A DNA stretch of 10,290 bases, taken from positions 1 to 10,290 of the forward strand of contig JABDQB010000156.1 in NCBI GenBank assembly GCA_013042495.1, given 5' to 3'. This stretch comes from Gemmatimonadota bacterium. GTDB lineage: Bacteria; Gemmatimonadota; Gemmatimonadetes; Palauibacterales; Palauibacteraceae. Of this stretch, positions 6,265 through 10,290 are shown piece after piece. The position numbers were made by a program, and so were the translations under genes. How positions within the stretch are numbered: the first letter of the stretch is position 1; each line of letters opens with the position of its first letter. The notes under the pieces are model-generated. The model saw nothing but the letters and a program-made list of their open reading frames with translations. It ran no database searches and was not told where the DNA came from.

Positions 6265-7611
6265 ATGGCGAACGAACGCACGCAAGCGCTTCAGGCTGCC
6301 CAGAACATCTTCAAGATTCCGGAGCTGAAGAGCAAGATTCTCTTCACGCTCTTGTGCCTGGCAGTCTATCGGTTGGGCGCACACATTCCGACCGCGGGCG
6401 TCAACATCCTGGCCCTCCAGCAACTGGCTGGACAGTTCCAGGGCACCCTGTTCGGGATCTATGACCTGTTCACCGGCGGGGCGCTCCAGCGCGCCACGGT
6501 GTTCGCCCTCGGGATCATGCCCTACATCTCGGCCAGCATTATCTTCCAGGTGCTTGGTTCGACGTTCCCGACGATCGAGAAATTACAGAAGGAAGGCGAG
6601 GACGGACGCCGCAAACTGACGCAGTGGACGCGGTATTCGACCGTGTTCCTGTGCATCATGCAGGCGTATGGCTACTCGATCTTCCTCGAGTCACAGCCCG
6701 GCGTCGTGGTCGATCCCGGGTGGGGCTTCCGCCTCGAGACGGTCCTGCTGCTCACGGCTGGTGGTGTCTTCGTGATGTGGCTCGGCGAGCAGATCACCGA
6801 GCGCGGGATTGGCAACGGGATGTCGCTCCTGATCTTCTTCTCGATCATCCAGGGCTTCCCCGCGGCCGTGTTCAATACGCTCGAGCTTCTGAGGGCGGGC
6901 GGCATCAGCCTCTTCAAGTTGATGGCCCTCCTGGTCGTCCTCGTGCTGATCACGGCGGCGGTGGTGGCGCTCACGATGGCAGCCCGCAGGATCCCGGTTC
7001 AGATCCCGCGCAAGGTGGTCGGGCGGGGTAGAGTCCGGGAGGGACAGAAGTCATTCATCCCGATTCGGATCAACAGCGCTGGAGTGATGCCGATCATTTT
7101 CGCCCAGGCGATCATCATCGTTCCGGGTACGCTGTATTCGTTTACGGGCGGGCAGGGCGCCTCCGGATTCCTCTACGATCTCAGCCAGATCTTCCAACCG
7201 GGTTCGACGTGGTACTACGTCACGTACGCGGCGCTGATCATCGTATTCACGTATGTGTACACGGCGATCATCTTCAACCCGGTGGACCTGGCGGAGAACC
7301 TGAAGAAGCAGGGCGGGTTCATTCCGGGCGTGAAGCCCGGCGCGCAGACGGCCGAGTACATCGATCGAGTCCTGACAAGGGTCACCCTGCCGGGGTCGAT
7401 CTACCTGGCGGTGATCGCGATTCTCCCGTTCTGGATCTTCGCGGCCTTCGACATTCAGACGTTCTTCTTCGGCGGTACGTCGCTGCTGATCGTGGTCGGC
7501 GTGGCGCTGGACACCGTGCAGCAGATGCAGCAGCACCTGTTGCTCCGACAGTACGAAGGATTCATGAAAAAGGGGCGCGTCAAGTACAGAGGCCGCCAGA
7601 AATACATGTGA
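6265..7611 (+). CDS. secY: Protein translocase subunit SecY
   Basis: A 448-residue SecY, the pore of the SecYEG inner-membrane translocon. Ten hydrophobic segments can be read, roughly at 23-42, 76-97, 124-141, 157-175, 186-205, 215-238, 271-290, 314-337, 375-396 and 401-419. The plug region lies near 55-75. Conserved blocks include ALGIMPYISASIIFQ (81-95), the cytosolic loop EKLQKEGEDGRRKLTQWTRY, ITERGIGNGMSLLIFF (177-192), and FIPIRINSAGVMPIIFAQ (264-281). In the C5 loop the position of the well-known conserved arginine (R357 in E. coli) is lysine (K357, in PGVKPG). It begins 1 nt after rplO with only a weak ribosome binding site, so expression is probably coupled to L15. Confidence 0.99.
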   Translation: MANERTQALQAAQNIFKIPELKSKILFTLLCLAVYRLGAHIPTAGVNILALQQLAGQFQGTLFGIYDLFTGGALQRATVFALGIMPYISASIIFQVLGSTFPTIEKLQKEGEDGRRKLTQWTRYSTVFLCIMQAYGYSIFLESQPGVVVDPGWGFRLETVLLLTAGGVFVMWLGEQITERGIGNGMSLLIFFSIIQGFPAAVFNTLELLRAGGISLFKLMALLVVLVLITAAVVALTMAARRIPVQIPRKVVGRGRVREGQKSFIPIRINSAGVMPIIFAQAIIIVPGTLYSFTGGQGASGFLYDLSQIFQPGSTWYYVTYAALIIVFTYVYTAIIFNPVDLAENLKKQGGFIPGVKPGAQTAEYIDRVLTRVTLPGSIYLAVIAILPFWIFAAFDIQTFFFGGTSLLIVVGVALDTVQQMQQHLLLRQYEGFMKKGRVKYRGRQKYM

Positions 7612-7636
7612 CGGACCGGACTGAGGAGTCCCGGAC

Positions 7637-8191
7637 GTGAGGCTCATAATCATGGGTCCGCCGGGGGCCGGTAAAGGCACCCAGGGGGAGCTGCTGGCGA
7701 GACGGCTGGGGATACCCCGATACTCGACGGGTGACATCCTCAGACAGGCGCTTCGGGACCGCACTCCGATGGGCCTCGAGGCGCAGCGTTACATGCACGA
7801 GGGTGCTTTGGTCCCGGACGACCTTATTCTCGGGATCATCGCGGAAGCATTGGCGAACGAGGAGTCGGAGGCGGGCTTCCTCCTCGATGGGTTTCCGCGG
7901 ACGGTCGGGCAGGCCGAAGGATTGAACGTCCTGCTCGCCGAAACGGGTCAGGAACTGGACGCGATCGTGGACCTGTCGGTTCCCGATGCCGAGATCATGA
8001 AGCGCCTCTCGACCCGGGGACGCAAGGATGACCTGCAGGAGACGATCCGGCGAAGGCTCCAGGTTTATGAGGCGAAGCAGAAGCCGCTCCTGGACTGGTA
8101 CGCGAAATCGGGCGTGCGCGTCGTATCCGTGCTGGGGGTCGGAGACATCGACGACATACAGGCGCGTATCCTCGAGCAACTCGCGCTGTGA
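7637..8191 (+). CDS. adk: Adenylate kinase (short-LID type)
   Basis: A 184-residue adenylate kinase that interconverts ATP + AMP and 2 ADP in the cytosol. The P-loop GPPGAGKGT is at 7-15, the AMP-binding region includes STGDILR (30-36), and DGFPRT is at 84-89. The LID is the short form: R123, then GRKDD at 128-132 and R140. It lacks the roughly 27-residue insert and the zinc cysteines of long forms. R123, R129 and R140 match catalytic E. coli R123, R156 and R167 by spacing. The start is GTG at 7637 with GAGGAG (7623-7628) 8 nt upstream. The stop TGA overlaps the start of map. secY-adk-map is a widespread arrangement. Confidence 0.98.
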   Translation: MRLIIMGPPGAGKGTQGELLARRLGIPRYSTGDILRQALRDRTPMGLEAQRYMHEGALVPDDLILGIIAEALANEESEAGFLLDGFPRTVGQAEGLNVLLAETGQELDAIVDLSVPDAEIMKRLSTRGRKDDLQETIRRRLQVYEAKQKPLLDWYAKSGVRVVSVLGVGDIDDIQARILEQLAL

Positions 8192-8949
8192 TGCGCTTGA
8201 AATCGGCCACGGAGATCGAAGCCATCGGTCGGGCCGGTGAGATCGTGGCCGGGGTGCTGTCCATGGTCGGAGAGCGAGCCGAACCCGGGGTGAGCACGGA
8301 GCAGCTGGATGAGGCCGCCGAGGCCTTCATTCGAGATCATGAAGGTGCGGCACCGGCCTTCAAGGGGCTGTACGGGTTCCCGGCGACGTTGTGCACGAGT
8401 CTCAACGACGAGGTCGTACACGGCATCCCGTCGCGAGACCGAAGCCTTCAGGAGGGCGACCTGCTCGGCGTGGATGTCGGAGTGGTGCTGGATGAGATGT
8501 ACGCGGACGCGGCGGTGACGGTCCCGGTGGGACAGCCGTCCGAGGAGGTCCAGCGACTGCTGGACGTCACGCGGGCTGCGCTGGAGGTCGGCGTTCAGCA
8601 GGCCTCGGCCGGATCGACGCTGGGAGACGTGGGAGCCGCGATCCAGGCCGTGGTGGAGGACGCGGGTTATAGCGTGATCCGGGAACTCGTGGGACACGGT
8701 GTCGGGTTCGCGCCGCACGAAGAGCCCCATGTTCCGAACTTCGGGCAAAGGGGACAGGGAGCGACACTCGAAGAAGGCCTCGTCATCGCCATCGAGCCGA
8801 TGGTGAACGTGGGCCGCCGTTACATTCGGACGTTGCCGGACGGGTGGACGGTCGTAACCGCTGACGGAAGTCTGTCAGTGCATTTCGAGCACACGGTTGC
8901 CGTGACGCGTGAGGGTCCCAGGGTCCTCACCCAACGTCCCGGCGCCTGA
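8191..8949 (+). CDS. map: Methionine aminopeptidase, type I
   Basis: A 252-residue MetAP that removes the initiator methionine from nascent proteins after deformylation. Numbered from ATG 8191, the metal ligands are D95, D106, H169, E202 and E233, with H77 and H176 as the substrate-side histidines. This is the full E. coli-type set, seen in NDEVVHGIP, GVDVGVVLDEMYADAA, GHGVGFAPHEEPHVPNF, IEPMVN and HFEHTVAV. There is no N-terminal zinc-finger or SH3-binding extension, so it is the simple type Ia form. The start overlaps the adk stop (TGATG); a GTG directly before it at 8188 would add one residue. No separate ribosome binding site is obvious, so coupling to adk is likely. Confidence 0.98.
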   Translation: MRLKSATEIEAIGRAGEIVAGVLSMVGERAEPGVSTEQLDEAAEAFIRDHEGAAPAFKGLYGFPATLCTSLNDEVVHGIPSRDRSLQEGDLLGVDVGVVLDEMYADAAVTVPVGQPSEEVQRLLDVTRAALEVGVQQASAGSTLGDVGAAIQAVVEDAGYSVIRELVGHGVGFAPHEEPHVPNFGQRGQGATLEEGLVIAIEPMVNVGRRYIRTLPDGWTVVTADGSLSVHFEHTVAVTREGPRVLTQRPGA

Positions 8950-8956
8950 GGCTCGA

Positions 8957-8962
8957 AGGAGG
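8957..8962 (+). promoter_or_regulatory. Shine-Dalgarno deciding the TTG start of infA
   Basis: A perfect AGGAGG lies between the map stop and TTG 8969, with 6 nt of spacing. It is the best ribosome binding site in the region and supports the rare TTG start over a longer reading frame beginning inside map. Confidence 0.8.
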
Positions 8963-8968
8963 AGAAGT

Positions 8969-9187
8969 TTGGCGAAAGAAGAACCGATCCAGATGGCCGG
9001 CGAGGTGATTGAAGCCCTGCCCAATGCCATGTTTCGAGTCAAGCTCGAGAACGAGCACGAGATCACGTGCCACGTGTCCGGGAAGATCCGAATGAACTAC
9101 ATCCGGATCCTGCCTGGAGACAAGGTCACGGTGGAGATGTCGCCCTACGATTTGACGAAGGGGCGGATCACCTACCGGTTCAAGTAG
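8969..9187 (+). CDS. infA: Translation initiation factor IF-1
   Basis: A 72-residue IF-1, exactly the usual size, when started at TTG 8969. The protein reads MAKEEPIQMAGEVIEALPNAMFRVKLEN, then HEITCHVSGKIRMNYIRILPGDKVTVEMSPYDLTKGRITYRFK. This is the complete OB fold of the family, including the SGKIRMNYIRILPGD loop that enters the 30S A site. IF-1 blocks the A site during initiation and assists IF-2 and IF-3. The frame is open upstream to an ATG at 8909 inside map, but that would add 20 unrelated residues with no ribosome binding site. The AGGAGG before the TTG settles the start. The stop is TAG, followed by a 76-nt spacer. Confidence 0.97.
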   Translation: MAKEEPIQMAGEVIEALPNAMFRVKLENEHEITCHVSGKIRMNYIRILPGDKVTVEMSPYDLTKGRITYRFK

Positions 9188-9192
9188 TGTCG

Positions 9193-9221
9193 TTGATTCG
9201 CGGGCACACAGCCGTTATCTT
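9193..9221 (+). promoter_or_regulatory. Candidate sigma70-type promoter upstream of rpmJ
   Basis: TTGATT at 9193-9198 and TATCTT at 9216-9221 are separated by 17 nt. Each matches 4 of 6 consensus bases (TTGACA, TATAAT). The patch is AT-rich in an otherwise GC-rich operon and lies in the longest gap of the window, just where the alpha-operon genes begin. It could supply extra transcripts of rpmJ-rpsM-rpsK-rpsD. Many weak matches occur by chance, and an overlapping RNA stem-loop is an alternative explanation. Confidence 0.4.
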
Positions 9222-9239
9222 TAAAAGCTGTCTCGCGAA
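9197..9239 (+). other. Imperfect stem-loop in the infA-rpmJ gap
   Basis: TTCGCG (9197-9202) is the reverse complement of CGCGAA (9234-9239). Nested inside it, ACAGC (9208-9212) pairs with GCTGT (9227-9231) around a 14-nt AT-rich loop. No T-run follows, so it is not a classical terminator. It may be a leader structure or processing site before rpmJ, and it overlaps the candidate promoter. Confidence 0.4.
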
Positions 9240-9263
9240 CGGTTGAAAAGGACGGAATTCGTC

Positions 9264-9380
9264 ATGAAGGTGCGTTCCAGCGTCAAGCGGATATGTGAGG
9301 ACTGCTAGATCATTCGGCGCCGTGGTGTGGTCCGGGTGATTTGCAGCCGCGATCCAAAGCACAAGCAGCGGCAAGGCTAG
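9264..9380 (+). pseudogene. rpmJ: 50S ribosomal protein L36, interrupted by in-frame TAG at codon 15
   Basis: Read in frame from ATG 9264, codons 1-14 give MKVRSSVKRICEDC. Codon 15 (9306-9308) is TAG, and codons 16-38 give IIRRRGVVRVICSRDPKHKQ plus RQG before the normal stop (TAG, 9378-9380). Apart from the stop this is a perfect 38-residue L36 of the zinc-ribbon type, with ligands C11, C14, C27 and H33. The family has lysine at position 15, so AAG to TAG is a single-base change. Ribosomes stopping here would make a 14-residue peptide with only half the zinc site. AAAAGGA (9246-9252) upstream is intact, and the position between infA and rpsM is canonical. Sequencing error, recent nonsense mutation or readthrough cannot be told apart here. 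L36 is dispensable in E. coli, so a true loss is conceivable. Confidence 0.9.
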
Positions 9381-9387
9381 AAGGCGT

Positions 9388-9422
9388 TCGATCTGGCTGG
9401 GCCGGAGGGCCCCGCGGATCGA
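9388..9422 (+). other. Hairpin between rpmJ and rpsM (possible alpha-operon leader structure)
   Basis: TCGATC (9388-9393) pairs with GATCGA (9417-9422). Inside it, GGGCC (9399-9403) pairs with GGCCC (9408-9412) around a GGAG loop. The structure ends 19 nt before the rpsM start and no T-run follows. In E. coli, S4 represses the alpha operon through a structured leader at rpsM. This element is in the equivalent place but is not recognisably the same structure, so a regulatory role is inference. Confidence 0.4.
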
Positions 9423-9441
9423 CAATCTGAACGGGTGGTAA

Positions 9442-9825
9442 ATGGCAAGAATAGCCGGCGTTGACCTCCCCCGGGAGAAGCGGGTCGAGATCGCCCTGAC
9501 GTACATTTACGGGATCGGTCGCTCGACTTCGCAGGCGATCCTGGCCGAGACGGCCACGGATCCGGATACCCGGGTGCGTGACCTCACGGACGAGGACGTC
9601 AACAAGCTCCGACGGGTGATAGAGGCCCGCTACAAAGTCGAGGGTGCGCTTCGCACGGAAACGTCCATGAACATCAAGCGTCTCATGGACATTGGCTGCT
9701 ATCGGGGCCTGCGGCACCGTCGCGGTCTTCCGGTCAGAGGGCAGCGGACGCACACGAACGCGCGCACCCGGAAGGGTCCGCGACGAGCGGTAGCCGGCAA
9801 GAAGAAGCCGCCTTCCAAGAAATAG
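9442..9825 (+). CDS. rpsM: 30S ribosomal protein S13
   Basis: A 127-residue S13. The N-terminus MARIAGVDLPREKRVEIALTYIYGIG (1-26) holds the helix-two-turn-helix region. GCYRGLRHRRGLPVRGQRTHTNARTRKGPRR (85-115) is the signature C-terminal half, ending in a basic tail that reaches the A- and P-site tRNAs. S13 forms bridges B1a/B1b between the 30S head and the central protuberance of the 50S, through L5. The ATG at 9442 has GGGTGG close upstream, a mediocre ribosome binding site. The preceding 61-nt spacer holds a hairpin that might control initiation. The stop is TAG, and rpsK follows after 9 nt. Confidence 0.98.
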   Translation: MARIAGVDLPREKRVEIALTYIYGIGRSTSQAILAETATDPDTRVRDLTDEDVNKLRRVIEARYKVEGALRTETSMNIKRLMDIGCYRGLRHRRGLPVRGQRTHTNARTRKGPRRAVAGKKKPPSKK

Positions 9826-9834
9826 GGACGACGC

Positions 9835-10218
9835 ATGGCCAAGCCTAGAAGCACGAGACGTAAGCGTCAGGTGGACGCGGAGGGCGTCGCCCACATCAAG
9901 GCGACCTTCAACAACACCATCATCACGATCACGGAGCTCGGCGGCGAGACCGTGGCCTGGGCCAGCGCAGGGAAGGCCGGGTTCAAGGGCTCGAAGAAGT
10001 CCACGCCGTTCGCCGCGACGATCGCCGCTGAGACGGTGGGGCGTGAAGCCGCCTCGATGGGTATGAAGCGGTTGCATGTTCGCGTCCAGGGACCGGGGTC
10101 GGGTCGCGAGTCCGCGATTCAGGCTCTGCAAGGCGCTGGCCTCACGATCCGGTCGATCCGGGACGTTACGCCGATTCCGCACAACGGATGCCGTCCGCCC
10201 AAGAAGCGTCGGGTCTGA
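9835..10218 (+). CDS. rpsK: 30S ribosomal protein S11
   Basis: A 127-residue S11. VDAEGVAHIKATFNNTIITITELGGETVAWASAGKAGFKGSKKSTPFAA (13-61) and the C-terminal IRDVTPIPHNGCRPPKKRRV (108-127) are near-invariant in the family. S11 lies on the 30S platform beside the mRNA exit, near the Shine-Dalgarno helix, with S7 and S18. In E. coli its asparagine in the PHNGCR motif region can become isoaspartate; the motif is present. The ATG has AGGGA a few nt upstream, beginning at the rpsM stop. A 44-nt gap then leads to rpsD. Confidence 0.98.
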   Translation: MAKPRSTRRKRQVDAEGVAHIKATFNNTIITITELGGETVAWASAGKAGFKGSKKSTPFAATIAAETVGREAASMGMKRLHVRVQGPGSGRESAIQALQGAGLTIRSIRDVTPIPHNGCRPPKKRRV

Positions 10219-10262
10219 GGCGGGCAGTCAGGAACACGAAGGGGACAGGTTAAGGAAGCCAG

Positions 10263-10290
10263 ATGGCACGTTATACGGGTCCGGTGTGCA
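10263..10290 (+). CDS. rpsD: 30S ribosomal protein S4, N-terminal start (partial)
   Basis: The last 28 bases encode MARYTGPVC, preceded by AAGGA (10252-10256) at 6-nt spacing. The MARYTGPVCRLCRREG start is typical of the zinc-binding (C+) class of S4, and the visible cysteine at residue 9 would be its first ligand. Only nine residues are visible, so the call relies on this start plus the canonical rpsM-rpsK-rpsD order. S4 is a primary 16S rRNA binder and, in several bacteria, the translational repressor of its own operon. rpoA would be expected next, outside the window. Confidence 0.9.

Noticed and set aside
6624..7640. Alternative-frame plus-strand open frames within secY
   Set aside because: They overlap a full-length SecY with all membrane segments and motifs; their arginine-rich, low-complexity translation is a frame-shift shadow.
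8909..9187. A 92-residue version of IF-1 starting at ATG 8909 inside map
   Set aside because: The added 20 residues match nothing in IF-1, no ribosome binding site precedes this ATG, and TTG 8969 with AGGAGG gives the exact family length.
9264..9380. Global reassignment of TAG as a sense codon
   Set aside because: TAG closes rpsS, rpsC, rpsH, rpmD, infA and rpsM at their expected lengths, so it functions as a normal stop in this genome.
9399..9412. Intrinsic terminator between rpmJ and rpsM
   Set aside because: The GC-rich stem is not followed by a T-run, and the downstream genes belong to the same conserved operon.

Overview
The window is a continuous, single-strand (+) block of translation genes: the end of the S10 operon, the whole spc operon and the start of the alpha operon. 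The order is rpsS (3' end)-rplV-rpsC-rplP-rpmC-rpsQ-rplN-rplX-rplE-rpsN-rpsH-rplF-rplR-rpsE-rpmD-rplO-secY-adk-map-infA-rpmJ-rpsM-rpsK-rpsD (5' end). It comes from a GC-rich bacterium. The gene order, zinc-type S14 and S4, short-LID adenylate kinase and SecY/L22 sequences fit a GC-rich Gram-negative-type phylum. From remembered sequence style I lean towards Gemmatimonadota, but this is not proven from the window.

Layout. Positions 1-3968 hold rpsS' to rpsH, packed with gaps of 2-39 nt and one 8-nt overlap (rpmC/rpsQ). Positions 3969-5088 hold rplF and rplR, separated by unusually long gaps of 60-74 nt, one of which contains a perfect 6-bp hairpin. Positions 5089-8949 hold rpsE, rpmD, rplO, secY, adk and map, again tightly coupled (8-nt overlap rpsE/rpmD, 1-nt gap rplO/secY, overlapping stop/start adk/map). 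Positions 8969-10290 hold infA (TTG start), then a 76-nt AT-richer gap with a candidate promoter and stem-loop, rpmJ, a 61-nt gap with a hairpin, then rpsM, rpsK and the start of rpsD. No stretch over 300 bases lacks a gene, and no tRNA, rRNA, mobile element, CRISPR or intrinsic terminator was seen.

Function. The products build both ribosomal subunits (S3, S5, S8, S11, S13, S14, S17, S19, S4; L5, L6, L14, L15, L16, L18, L22, L24, L29, L30, L36), initiate translation (IF-1), insert nascent membrane and secreted proteins (SecY), trim the initiator methionine (MetAP) and balance adenine nucleotides (Adk).

The one real anomaly is rpmJ (L36). It has an in-frame TAG at codon 15, exactly where the family carries a conserved lysine (AAG to TAG, a single-base change). 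The other 37 codons, the ribosome binding site and the final stop are intact. TAG is an ordinary terminator for six other genes here, so global reassignment is unlikely. A sequencing/assembly error or a very recent nonsense mutation is the simplest reading; programmed readthrough or suppression is a less likely alternative. Otherwise this is a conventional, highly conserved region and I see no new multi-gene system in it.
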